From Rhodococcus opacus B4 (GTDB taxonomy: Bacteria; Actinomycetota; Actinomycetes; Mycobacteriales; Mycobacteriaceae): a DNA stretch of 64,000 nt. The translations under genes and the position numbers were made by a program. Location: contig NC_012522.1 of the NCBI RefSeq assembly GCF_000010805.1, forward strand, positions 2,914,001-2,978,000, in the 5' to 3' direction. The notes below the pieces were generated by a model, which did no database searches, had not been told where the DNA came from, and saw nothing but the letters and a program-made list of their open reading frames with translations. Below, piece after piece: positions 1-8,191 of the stretch (its first letter is position 1; each line of letters opens with the position of its first letter).

Positions 1-1
1 C

Positions 2-349
2 GCAGGCCCGCTCGCCTTCGCCGTCATGGAGCCCGGAGGCACAGTCTCCTTCTTCCTCGCGATGAGCCTGCTGATGCTGGCGCTCGGTATTCCCTACGGC
101 CCTGCCGCCGCCTATCTCCCCGAACTCTTCAAAACCCGATACCGCTACACCGGCGCCGGAATGAGCTACAACCTGGCCGGCATCCTCGGCGGTGCTCTCC
201 CGCTCGTTGTCGCCGATCCGTTGATCAAGGCCCACGGAGGAATGGGCGTGGCCTACTTCCTCTCCGCCCTCGGCGTGGTCAGCACAGCCTGTCTGCTGCT
301 CCTGAAGGAGACGAAGGACGTCGCGATCGACGCCGACAGCAATGCCTGA
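2..349 (+). CDS. MFS transporter, C-terminal part (5' end outside window)
   Basis: The frame is open from base 2, so this is the last ~115 residues of a gene that starts before the window. The visible part has hydrophobic segments consistent with the last transmembrane helices of a major facilitator superfamily carrier: one around 'LLMLALGIPYGPAAAYLPELF', a loop with the charged run 'KTRYRYTGAGMSYN', and two more helices before a short charged tail. The loop wording is typical of the metabolite:H+ symporter group (sugar or organic acid uptake). The substrate cannot be told from this fragment. It ends 82 bp before the next gene on the same strand. Confidence 0.85.
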   Translation, partial: AGPLAFAVMEPGGTVSFFLAMSLLMLALGIPYGPAAAYLPELFKTRYRYTGAGMSYNLAGILGGALPLVVADPLIKAHGGMGVAYFLSALGVVSTACLLLLKETKDVAIDADSNA

Positions 350-431
350 CCTGCACCACCCGACCCCTCGATCGCAGGTGGGCCGCTCGGACGCGCTGGG
401 CGGCCCGCCTTTCACCAGAACTGGAGCAACC

Positions 432-1445
432 GTGAGCAACCCACTGATTCCCGGGCACATGACCGAAGTAGTGATCACCGAGCCCGGAGGACCCGACGTG
501 CTACAGCCACGGCGGGCCCCGGTCCCCACTCCTCATGGCGACGAGGTACTCGTGCGCGTGAAGGCCGCGGGGGTCAACAGGCCTGACGTCATGCAGCGCA
601 GGGGCGAGTATCCGATGCCGCCCGTGGTCAATCAGACGCCTGGTCTCGAGATCGCCGGCGAGATAGTCGCCGTGGGCAGCAGCGTCACCCGCTTCGCGGT
701 GGGAGATACCGTGTGTGGGCTCACCGAAGGCGGCGGGTACGCCGAGTACTGCCTCCTATCGGCATCGCAGACCCTCCCGGTACCTCATGGCATGACGGCG
801 AGCGAGGCGGCGGCCATTCCGGAGACCTTCTTCACCGTCTGGGCCAACGTTTTCCACATCGGTCGAGCGGCAGCCGGCGACACGCTTCTCGTCCACGGCG
901 GCACCAGCGGCATCGGATCGACCGCACTCATGCTCGCCACGGAATTCGGGATCCGGACCATCGCCACCGACGACGGCCCCGAAAAGTGCAAGGCGATACT
1001 AGAACTCGGCGCCGAGTTCGCCATCGACTTCCGCGAACAAGACTTCGCCGAAGCCGTCCTCGACCTGACCGACGGCCGGGGCATCGACCTCATCCTCGAC
1101 ATCGTGGGCGGTGCCTACCTCGAACGCAACATCGCATCGTTGGCAACGGACGGGCGATTACTGTCGATCGGCTTCCTCGGCGGTGAGGTGGCGCCCCAGG
1201 TGAACCTGCTCACCATCGCGCTCAAGCGCGCGACCCTGACCGGCTCGACGATGCGGTCACGAACCGCGCACGAGAAGGCGGTAATCGCGACCGACTTGCA
1301 GGCGAAGGTGTGGCCTGCGCTCGCCGCAGGCCGCTGCCGTCCGATCATCCACGACGTGTTCCCCTTGGCGCGAGCTGCGGACGCCCACCGGATGATGGAG
1401 AGCGGTCGGCACATCGGCAAGATCGTCCTGAAAGTTCCGGAATGA
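432..1445 (+). CDS. NAD(P)H-quinone oxidoreductase, zinc-independent MDR family
   Basis: About 337 residues, normal for a quinone oxidoreductase/PIG3-type medium-chain reductase. Visible features are the N-terminal GroES-like fold ('VKAAGVNRPDVMQRRGEYP', 'PGLEIAGEIVAVG'), the nucleotide-binding segment 'LLVHGGTSGIGSTALMLA', and the C-terminal 'HIGKIVLKV' ending common in this family. No structural zinc cysteines are seen. It should reduce quinones or enones with NADPH in the cytoplasm. The GTG at 432 is chosen because GGAG lies five bases upstream; ATG 459 is the alternative, and an ATG at 342 in the same frame overlaps the previous gene and gives an unrelated N-terminus. Confidence 0.88.
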   Translation: MSNPLIPGHMTEVVITEPGGPDVLQPRRAPVPTPHGDEVLVRVKAAGVNRPDVMQRRGEYPMPPVVNQTPGLEIAGEIVAVGSSVTRFAVGDTVCGLTEGGGYAEYCLLSASQTLPVPHGMTASEAAAIPETFFTVWANVFHIGRAAAGDTLLVHGGTSGIGSTALMLATEFGIRTIATDDGPEKCKAILELGAEFAIDFREQDFAEAVLDLTDGRGIDLILDIVGGAYLERNIASLATDGRLLSIGFLGGEVAPQVNLLTIALKRATLTGSTMRSRTAHEKAVIATDLQAKVWPALAAGRCRPIIHDVFPLARAADAHRMMESGRHIGKIVLKVPE

Positions 1446-1514
1446 CAACGCCATCCATCGGAAGGCTGAACGCGCTCACCCTTCCCACATCACTATGCGT
1501 TCCCGCTCGATGCC

Positions 1515-2177
1515 TCAGTCGCGGTGAGCCGACAGCAGCCACGCCGGCAGCATGGCCCGGCCCTTGTCGTCGCGCTGCCAGTTCGCGGCCTCCTCCGGCC
1601 CGAGCAGCGCGTGAATGAACGCCGGGCGAAGGTCGTCGATGATCCAGTATTCGGCGACGGCCTCCCGTAGCTCCTCGTCGGTCACCGGATTCGGTCCCTG
1701 CCCCTCGGGAAAGGCGCCCTTCGCGAACACCAGGATGTAGTAGGACGCGCCCGGCGCGGCTGCCCGGGCGACGGCCTGCAGGTAGTCGCGCCGCCGGTCC
1801 ACGGGCAGCGAATGAAAGAGGGTGCTGTCGACGATCGTGGCGAAGCGGCCGTCGAAGCCCGTGAACGTACTGATGTCCGCCACCTGATACGTCGCCGTCG
1901 TCAGACCGCGATCGGCCGCGGCCGCCTGAGCTGCCGCGATGGCCGTCGGCGACAGGTCCAGACCGACCACGGTGTATCCCTGCGCCGCCAACCGCAGGGA
2001 CGTCTCGGCGTGTCCGCAGCCCGCGTCCAGCACGTCGCTGCGGAACTTGCCTTCCGCGATCAGTGCGGCGATCTCGGGCTGCGGCTCACCGATGTTCCAC
2101 GGCACCGGCCCCGCGAATTCCTTCGCGTCGCCTCGGTAGATGTCGTCCCACGGCGCAACCTGGTTGTCCTCGGTCAT
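1515..2177 (-). CDS. class I SAM-dependent methyltransferase
   Basis: About 220 residues. The SAM-binding motif I is 'VLDAGCGHAETSLRLAAQG', followed by 'VVGLDLSPTAIAAA' (motif II acidic residue) and 'VADISTF'. The N-terminal 'WDDIYRGDAKEFAGPVPWNIGEPQPEI' resembles the thiopurine/tellurite-resistance-like and Mycobacterium methyltransferases that begin with W-x-x-x-Y. The methyl acceptor is unknown. The start at 2177 is chosen because homology-like sequence begins there; the frame stays open to 2339 but the extra residues look non-coding. It is divergent from the small zinc protein that starts at 2320. Confidence 0.85.
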   Translation of the reverse strand: MTEDNQVAPWDDIYRGDAKEFAGPVPWNIGEPQPEIAALIAEGKFRSDVLDAGCGHAETSLRLAAQGYTVVGLDLSPTAIAAAQAAAADRGLTTATYQVADISTFTGFDGRFATIVDSTLFHSLPVDRRRDYLQAVARAAAPGASYYILVFAKGAFPEGQGPNPVTDEELREAVAEYWIIDDLRPAFIHALLGPEEAANWQRDDKGRAMLPAWLLSAHRD

Positions 2178-2319
2178 GGTCTCGACCGTACGCCCACGCC
2201 GTCTGTCACCACCCCGCATCCGCACGCCGATCCATGCGGTGTAACGATCCGGGCACTTCCGGACACTGTGGCAATAGCCGCAGACGCTGGGTCGGCGGGA
2301 CTGCAGGAGGCGCTCTCTT

Positions 2320-2565
2320 TTGAAGAAACCGATACCCACGATGGACTGTCAGGAACTCGTCGAACTCGTCACCGTCTACCTCGAGGATGCGTTCGCGGCG
2401 CAGTCCAAGGCCCGGTTCGAAACGCACGTGGGTGAGTGCGGCGGATGCGCCAATTACGTCGACCAGATGAAGCAGACGGTGCACACCCTCGGCGAACTGT
2501 CGATCGAGGAACTCGACCCGGCGCTGCGGGACCGCATCCTCACCGACTTCCGACGGCGGTGCTGA
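2320..2565 (+). CDS. small zinc-binding anti-sigma-type (ZAS/zf-HC2) protein
   Basis: 81 residues. 'MDCQELVELVTVYLEDAF' followed by 'HVGECGGCANYVDQM' gives the H-x3-C-x2-C zinc-binding motif of anti-sigma factors and mycothiol/redox sensors. The protein has only the ZAS helix bundle and no transmembrane segment, so it would act in the cytoplasm. No sigma-factor gene is adjacent, which is unusual for this family. The start is taken as TTG 2320 because a strong AGGAGG lies at 2305-2310, nine bases upstream; ATG 2341 has no such site. The partner sigma factor, if any, must be elsewhere. Confidence 0.8.
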   Translation: MKKPIPTMDCQELVELVTVYLEDAFAAQSKARFETHVGECGGCANYVDQMKQTVHTLGELSIEELDPALRDRILTDFRRRC

Positions 2566-2598
2566 GGTGCTCTGGAAAGCGTTTCATGACAAAGCAAT

Positions 2599-3375
2599 TC
2601 ACTGATGTCGAGACATGCCGTCGCGGCGCACGGCGGACGGCGACATGCCGAATTCGTGGCTGAACGCGTACGAGAACGCAGCCGGCGACGCGTACCCGAG
2701 GGTCGATGCGACCCGGGTCACCGGTTGCGAGCGCAACATCGGGATCGAGGCCAGCAAACGGGCCCGCAGCCGCCACGCTGCGGGACTGATACCCACCTCG
2801 CGGACGAATCTTCGCGTGAAGGCACGTTCGCTCATCGCCACCCGGCCGGCCCAGTCGGCGTTCGTCACGCCGGCCTCTGGTGTGTCGAGGTAGTCCCTGC
2901 ACAGCGCGACCAGGTCGGCCGACGCCGGCAGTGTCAGATGCAGCGGCAATGTTCCGAGGGTCGACAGCAACAGCAACAGCGACGCGACGGCGCCGTCGCG
3001 GCCTGCGCGGTCGTACGCGGCGGGCAGATCCGCCGCGACGAGCAGCAATTCGCGGAGCAACGACGACACCTCGACCACCACGCACGACGGGGGCCACCAC
3101 GGCACCGCGACCGGCTCGATGTACAGGCTGGATGTGGTCGCGTCGAGCATCCGCACCCGATGCCGAGTGGCGGGCGGAATCATCACCCCCTGAGCGGTGG
3201 GCACCGTCCAGGTGCCGTCGCCCGTGTCGACGATCATCGTTCCGGTAGCGCCGTACAGGAACTGTGCCCGGCGGTGCTCGTGCCAGTCCAGCAGGAATCC
3301 GGGCGAGTAGTCGGTCGCGATCGCCAGCACATCCCGCTCGACACCGTCGACCTCGCTGAGCGGAACATTCCTCAC
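2599..3375 (-). CDS. AraC-family transcriptional regulator
   Basis: About 258 residues. The N-terminal half is an AraC-type cupin sensing domain ('HEHRRAQFLYGATGTMIVDTG', 'VMIPPATRHRVRM'). The C-terminal ~100 residues carry the double helix-turn-helix ('NADWAGRVAMSERAFTRRFVREVG' and 'PVTRVASTLGYASPAAFSYAFSHEFGMSP'). The start is uncertain: GTG 3375 gives the family-like 'MRNVPLSEVDG', while ATG 3420 adds 15 residues and leaves only 40 bp to the divergent exporter gene at 3461. The arrangement suggests that it controls that exporter. Confidence 0.87.
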   Translation of the reverse strand: MRNVPLSEVDGVERDVLAIATDYSPGFLLDWHEHRRAQFLYGATGTMIVDTGDGTWTVPTAQGVMIPPATRHRVRMLDATTSSLYIEPVAVPWWPPSCVVVEVSSLLRELLLVAADLPAAYDRAGRDGAVASLLLLLSTLGTLPLHLTLPASADLVALCRDYLDTPEAGVTNADWAGRVAMSERAFTRRFVREVGISPAAWRLRARLLASIPMLRSQPVTRVASTLGYASPAAFSYAFSHEFGMSPSAVRRDGMSRHQ

Positions 3376-3460
3376 ATATCCGAACCTACCGGCTGACTCT
3401 CGAAAGAACCCGACCAGCATTCGATTGTTGTCCCGGCTTCCCTGCGGTGGACTGGACGGT

Positions 3461-4264
3461 GTGAGTCTGTTCGTCCTGCTTCTCATCGGCCTCGTCACCG
3501 GGGTGACCACCGTGCTGTTCGGTTTCGGTGGCGGGTTCGTGACGGTCCCCGTCATCCTCTGGGCCGAGGCAGGGCTGGGTGACACGGCGGCGCAGGTCGC
3601 AGTCGCCACGTCCGCCGCGGTCATGCTGATCAACGCCGCCGTCGCCACCGCTGCGACACCCCGCACGGTGCTCCGGCGGTTACAGCGGTCGCGCGGACTC
3701 CCCTTGCTTCTCGGACTCGGGGGTATTGCGGGCGCACTACTCGCGCGCGACGTGCCGGGTGCCGTCATCCAGTGGGGGTTCGTGATCTACCTGGTCGCGA
3801 CGATCGTCGACGTCCTGCTGCGACCGGGATTCGTCCGTCCGAAAGCGCCGCCGACGACGCATCCGCAGCAGCAGTTCGCGATCCCGACCCCGCTCGGACT
3901 GCCGATCGGCGCGACCGCGGCGTTCCTCGGAGTCGGCGGCAGCGTCATGACGGTGCCACTCCCGCGCCGCGCCGGCGAGGGAATGGGTGTGGCCACGACC
4001 CTCGCGAACCCGCTGACCCTCGCGATCAGCCTCCCGGCGGCCCTCACCTTCCTCGCCGCCGGCGGACCCGAGTCGACGTCTGGGACCGCACTCGTCGGAT
4101 CGGTCGACGTGGCCGCGGCGCTCGCACTGCTTCTCGGCGCGCTTCCCGTGATCGTCGTCCTGCGGCGGCGCCCACCGTGCCTGCCCGACCGTGTCCACGC
4201 GGTCAGCTATGTGCTCCTCCTCGTCGCGGTCACCATCACCACCGCGGCAGCGGCACTACGGTGA
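3461..4264 (+). CDS. TauE/SafE-family sulfite/anion exporter
   Basis: About 267 residues, with eight or so hydrophobic segments. The two glycine-rich repeat motifs of the family are present: 'TTVLFGFGGGFVTVPVILW' near the start and 'ATAAFLGVGGSVMTVPL' in the middle. Members move sulfite, sulfoacetate or other organosulfur anions across the inner membrane; the substrate here is unknown. GTG 3461 is chosen as start because the first helix begins directly after it. It is divergent from the AraC regulator. Its 3' end is 22 bp from the remnant end of the PknK-like gene, which is convergent. Confidence 0.87.
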   Translation: MSLFVLLLIGLVTGVTTVLFGFGGGFVTVPVILWAEAGLGDTAAQVAVATSAAVMLINAAVATAATPRTVLRRLQRSRGLPLLLGLGGIAGALLARDVPGAVIQWGFVIYLVATIVDVLLRPGFVRPKAPPTTHPQQQFAIPTPLGLPIGATAAFLGVGGSVMTVPLPRRAGEGMGVATTLANPLTLAISLPAALTFLAAGGPESTSGTALVGSVDVAAALALLLGALPVIVVLRRRPPCLPDRVHAVSYVLLLVAVTITTAAAALR

Positions 4265-4285
4265 CCGGGCGTCGCCGCCCCAGCC

Positions 4286-4372
4286 CTAATCGTGTGCCCG
4301 CTCCACAACCCAGGCCGCGACCTGGGTCCGGGAGGTGAAACCCAGTTTCGCCAGGATGTGCTCCACATGACC
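4286..4372 (-). other. severed C-terminal end of the PknK-like LuxR domain
   Basis: Directly after the in-frame TAA at 4373-4375, the same frame encodes about 28 residues beginning 'GHVEHILAKLGFTSRTQVAA' and ending at a TAG (4286-4288). This is the recognition helix and last helix of a LuxR DNA-binding domain. Its preservation, with no frameshift or further stop, suggests a recent nonsense change, a sequencing error, or read-through. Confidence 0.8.
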
Positions 4373-7300
4373 TTATGCGGTGCGCGGTGATATCACCAGG
4401 CGGTCGGCGATGGCCTGATTGGTCAGGCCTTCGGCGATCAGATCGGCGACCTGGCGTTCCCGCTTGGTCAGTCGCGTCGACGCGTCGGCGTCTCGTGTGG
4501 TGGTGCCGGACTGTTGCTCGTGGAGGGCGTAGGCGATTGCCGCGTCGAAGCCGAGCTGTTCACCTTTGCGGTGGGCCGCTCCGAATGCTTTGTCCCCGAT
4601 CTCCTTCCGGGATTCATTTTCGCAGTCCTGATGGTAGACAAGCAGATTGGAATGTATGATCACAGCGCTGCCCACCGACCGCGCCAGCCCTTCCGCGGCT
4701 CCCATCAGCACTGCGGCCCGAGTCGGGTCGCGCCGCTCGGAGGCGATCCAGGCCAGCGCCTCGAGTCCGGCCGCGACGACGCGGGGACTGCGCACCTGCC
4801 GCGTCAGCTCCAGGGATTGTTCGAGGAGCCGGACCGAACGATCGGCATCCCCCTGTCGCCACATGGCGATGCCCAGAGCCCACAGCGAGTGGGACCGATA
4901 CATTTTCTCGCCGTATCGTTCCGTGATCGAGAGTGCACGTTCGTGGCATTCGATCGCCTGGTCCGTCAGGCCGGACAGTCCGTAGGCCACACCCAACGGG
5001 TACAGGATGCTGACTTCGAGTGTGCGATCCTTGCGTGCGGTGAACTCCGCGAGTGCGGTTTCCAGTTGCGAGCATGCTCGCGCGAGATCCCCTCTGTAGA
5101 GGGCCAGCATGCCGTCGGAACAGTCGACGTAAGCACGCATCACGGGGTCGCTCGTGTGCGCGGTGAGGGTCCGCGCCTCCTCGACGAGCGCTGTTCCGGC
5201 CTCGAGGTCGCCCTGAGCGAAGGTCATCACGCTGCAGCCGTAGATCGCCTTGATCGAATCCAAGGTGGGTGGGCCACTGCGGCGGGCGAGCAGTTGGTCG
5301 AGCCAGCGCCGCCCCTCGTTGTAGAGACCCTGGGAGCTCCAGAACAAGAACAGCGCGGCCGCGGTGCGCAGGCCGGCGGCGGGATCGTCCTCGGCGCTGA
5401 ATTCGAGGGCCTCCCGCAGATTCGGCTGTTCCCGCTTCAGCCGGGCGATCCAGTCGAGTTGGCGGGCGCTGATCCACTCGACTTCCGCATCCAGCGCCAA
5501 CGCCTCGTACCAGTCCCGGTGCCGGCGCCGAAACGCCACAGCCTCACCGGTCTGCTCGAGTTTCTCGTAGCCGTATTCGCGGAGAGTCTCGAGCATCCGG
5601 AACCGCACCACCGACCCGCGCTCCTCGCGGATCAGGATCGATTTCTCCACCAGGGACGTCAGCGTGTCCAACAACTCGTCCGGGTCGAGGCCCTCGCCGC
5701 ACACCCGCTCCGCGGCGTCGAGTTCGAAGCTTCCCGCGAACACCGCCACCCGCCCCCACACCAGTTGTTCACCGGCGGAGCACAATTCGAAACTCCAGTC
5801 GATACACAGCCGCAGCGTCTGTTGCCGCGTCGGCGCACCCCGGCTGCCGCGGGTCAGCAGGGTGTAGCGGTCGGTGAGGCGACCGAGGATCTGCTCGGGT
5901 GACATCGCCCGCAACCGCGCCGCCGCCAACTCGATCGGCAGCGGCAACCCGTCGAGCCGGTGGCAGATCCCCACCACCGTCGCCGCGTTGTCGTCGGTGA
6001 GCGCGAACCCCGGAACGGCAGCATTGGCGCGTTCGGTAAACAACGTCACCGCATCGTATTTGGGTAACCCGCGCAGGGAGGGCCGCCGTTCCGGATCGGG
6101 GGCAGCCAGTGGCGGGACCCGCAGCACCGCCTCCCCGCCGATGACCAGAGGTTCGCGGCTGGTGGCCAGAATCCGCAACCGCGGACACACCCGCAGCAAG
6201 GGGCCGACGAGTTCCGCGACCGCGTCCACCACCTGCTCGCAGTTGTCGAGCACCATCAACACCTCACGCGGGGTGAGGAACTCGATCAGGACCTCCCGCA
6301 GCGGCCTCGCCGAGTGATCCCGCACCCCCACGGCGCCGGCCACCGCATCGACCAGTGACGACGCGTCACGCAGTTCGCCCAACTCGACCAGCCGCACACC
6401 GTCGGCGTATTCGCGCTGCACGGCGGACGCGACCCGCATCGCCAGCCGCGTCTTCCCGACACCGCCGATCCCGGTCAACGTCACCAGCCTCGACCCGGCC
6501 AGCAGGTTCTTCGCCTCGGTGAGCTCGTGTCGGCGGCCGACGAAACTGGTCAATTCCAGAGGGAGACTTCCCGTCGCGCCCAGCGTGGAGTGCGCCGGCG
6601 AGCCTCGTCCGCTGCGCGAGGTCGATGGCTTTCGGTTCACCTGCACATCGGGTTCGGCACGGAGCGCCATCTCGTCGACCGGAAAGCCGTGGTCGCGTTG
6701 CAGACCTCGCAGCTGTTCCCCGAAGTCGGCGGCGGTGACCGGGCGCGCACCGGGCTCGCGGGACATCGCCCGCGCAATCGCGTCGGACACATCGTCCGGG
6801 ATCCCGTGCTCACGCAGATCGGGCACCTCCTGCGTGGTGATCCGCAGAAACTGCGCCACCACCTGCTCACCGCTACGACGCTCGAACGCGGCATGCCCGG
6901 TCAACGCACTGAACAGGGTCGCGCCCAGGCCGTAGACGTCCGCGGCTGGACTCGGCGGATCACCGCCGAGCACCTCCGGCGCGGTATACGCCGGCGACCC
7001 GGTGACCGCACCGGTGGCCGTCTCGAAACCCCCGGCGATGTGCGCGATACCGAAATCCGCCAACTCCGGCTCCCCGTACTCGGAAAGCAGAATATTCGCC
7101 GGTTTGACGTCCCGGTGCAAAATCCCGAGCCGATGCGCCGATTCCACCGCACCGGCCATCTTCACCCCCACCCGCAGAACCTGCTCCAGCGCGAGCGGAC
7201 CACCCTCCCGGACCCGGGCCTCCAACGAATCCTGCGGGTGATACGGCATCACGATGTACGGAAGGCCGCTGTCGGTGGCGCCGACCTGCAAAATGTTGAC

Positions 7301-7552
7301 GATGTTCGGGTGCCCGGTCAGCCGCCCCATCGCCTGCTGCTCCCGGAAGAATCGGGCCCGGTTCTCCTCGTCGAGGTCGACGGTGAGCACCTTCACCGCC
7401 ACCGTGCGATCCAGTTCCGACTGGGTGCAGCGGTAGACGACACCGAAACCGCCGCGTCCGATCTCCTGAACGTCAGCGAAACCAGATCCACCGAGTTCGG
7501 CAGCCGGGGACGGCGGGTACCGCTGAGTGTCGAGCGGATCACCTTCACCCAT
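4373..7552 (-). CDS. PknK-like Ser/Thr kinase-ATPase-LuxR protein, truncated at the HTH
   Basis: 1059 residues. Residues ~28-285 are a Hanks-type kinase with G-loop 'IGRGGFGVVY', lysine K54, the HRD loop with D148, and DFG at 166-168. Residues ~335-600 are a MalT/AfsR-like ATPase with Walker A 'GIGGVGKT' at 361-368. Helical TPR-like repeats follow, then the start of a LuxR HTH ('LTKRERQVADLIAEGLTNQAIADRLVISPRT'). The frame stops at TAA (4373-4375) within that HTH, yet the same frame continues with 'GHVEHILAKLGF' to 4286, which is the missing half. One C-to-T change of a CAA codon would explain it. The kinase should still work, but DNA binding is probably lost. The architecture matches mycobacterial PknK (about 1,100 residues). 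Confidence 0.9.
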   Translation of the reverse strand: MGEGDPLDTQRYPPSPAAELGGSGFADVQEIGRGGFGVVYRCTQSELDRTVAVKVLTVDLDEENRARFFREQQAMGRLTGHPNIVNILQVGATDSGLPYIVMPYHPQDSLEARVREGGPLALEQVLRVGVKMAGAVESAHRLGILHRDVKPANILLSEYGEPELADFGIAHIAGGFETATGAVTGSPAYTAPEVLGGDPPSPAADVYGLGATLFSALTGHAAFERRSGEQVVAQFLRITTQEVPDLREHGIPDDVSDAIARAMSREPGARPVTAADFGEQLRGLQRDHGFPVDEMALRAEPDVQVNRKPSTSRSGRGSPAHSTLGATGSLPLELTSFVGRRHELTEAKNLLAGSRLVTLTGIGGVGKTRLAMRVASAVQREYADGVRLVELGELRDASSLVDAVAGAVGVRDHSARPLREVLIEFLTPREVLMVLDNCEQVVDAVAELVGPLLRVCPRLRILATSREPLVIGGEAVLRVPPLAAPDPERRPSLRGLPKYDAVTLFTERANAAVPGFALTDDNAATVVGICHRLDGLPLPIELAAARLRAMSPEQILGRLTDRYTLLTRGSRGAPTRQQTLRLCIDWSFELCSAGEQLVWGRVAVFAGSFELDAAERVCGEGLDPDELLDTLTSLVEKSILIREERGSVVRFRMLETLREYGYEKLEQTGEAVAFRRRHRDWYEALALDAEVEWISARQLDWIARLKREQPNLREALEFSAEDDPAAGLRTAAALFLFWSSQGLYNEGRRWLDQLLARRSGPPTLDSIKAIYGCSVMTFAQGDLEAGTALVEEARTLTAHTSDPVMRAYVDCSDGMLALYRGDLARACSQLETALAEFTARKDRTLEVSILYPLGVAYGLSGLTDQAIECHERALSITERYGEKMYRSHSLWALGIAMWRQGDADRSVRLLEQSLELTRQVRSPRVVAAGLEALAWIASERRDPTRAAVLMGAAEGLARSVGSAVIIHSNLLVYHQDCENESRKEIGDKAFGAAHRKGEQLGFDAAIAYALHEQQSGTTTRDADASTRLTKRERQVADLIAEGLTNQAIADRLVISPRTA

Positions 7553-7725
7553 CGGACGGTCTACTCACCCCGTCGGCTCGTGGTTCCGGCGCATTGGTCC
7601 CGACGGCGCGACCAGCGCGGATACAACCGTGGACTCACCTCTCGACGGCGTCTTCTCGAGGATATCGCTGTCGGTGATCGGTGCGGGCGATCCTTGTCCC
7701 AGCCGGTGTGAGCCTCCCCATTTAG

Positions 7726-7743
7726 TCAATTAGATTGATCAAT
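7726..7743. promoter_or_regulatory. overlapping palindromes, candidate MarR operator
   Basis: TCAAT-TAG-ATTGA (7726-7738) overlaps the perfect palindrome ATTGATCAAT (7734-7743), only 20 bp before the marR start at 7763. AT-rich overlapping inverted repeats in a very GC-rich context at this position fit autoregulation by the MarR protein. The 210 bp gap is shared with the divergent PknK-like gene. Confidence 0.55.
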
Positions 7744-7762
7744 TTGGTTGTACGCTTTGCGC

Positions 7763-8191
7763 ATGATCACCGAACAGGCCACCGCGCAGGTCCTGCGGGA
7801 AGCGCTGCGCCCGATCTGGCGACAGCTCACCGCAGGCAGGACGATCTCCGTCGGCAAAATAGGCGTGCTCGCGTACCTGTCGAAGCACGGCCCTACGTCC
7901 GCTTCGACCCTCGCGACGGCCGAGAAGATCAGTCCCCAGGCGATCGCCAACGCGGTGCGCGAACTCGAAAGTCTCGGCTTGGTTGCGCGGACACCCGATG
8001 AGCAGGATCGACGCCGGATCTGGATCGAGCTCACCGATGCCGGCCGGGAGAGGCTGGCGCAGGAGCGGTCGAAAGGCCTGGACTGGCTGGAACAGGCCAT
8101 CGCGGAGCGGCTGACGGCCGAGGAGAAGAAGACTCTCGACTCCGTCGTCCCGATTCTGCACAAGTTGGTGGACGATGCCCCAGTCGACTGA
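7763..8191 (+). CDS. MarR-family transcriptional regulator
   Basis: About 142 residues. The winged-helix core reads 'ISVGKIGVLAYLSKHGPTSASTLATAEKISPQAIANAVRELESLGLVARTPDEQDRRRIWIELTD', with the typical D-x-R-R wing. Such proteins repress drug-efflux or catabolic genes and release DNA on binding small aromatic ligands. ATG 7763 is preferred; an in-frame TTG at 7748 would start inside the promoter region. The 3' end overlaps the following MFS gene by 17 bp, so the two are co-transcribed and translationally coupled. Confidence 0.9.
   Translation: MITEQATAQVLREALRPIWRQLTAGRTISVGKIGVLAYLSKHGPTSASTLATAEKISPQAIANAVRELESLGLVARTPDEQDRRRIWIELTDAGRERLAQERSKGLDWLEQAIAERLTAEEKKTLDSVVPILHKLVDDAPVD

Noticed and set aside
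4514..5902. 462-codon plus-strand open frame
   Set aside because: Antisense to the PknK-like gene; His/Arg/Gly-rich composition with no family signature, as expected from high-GC shadow frames.
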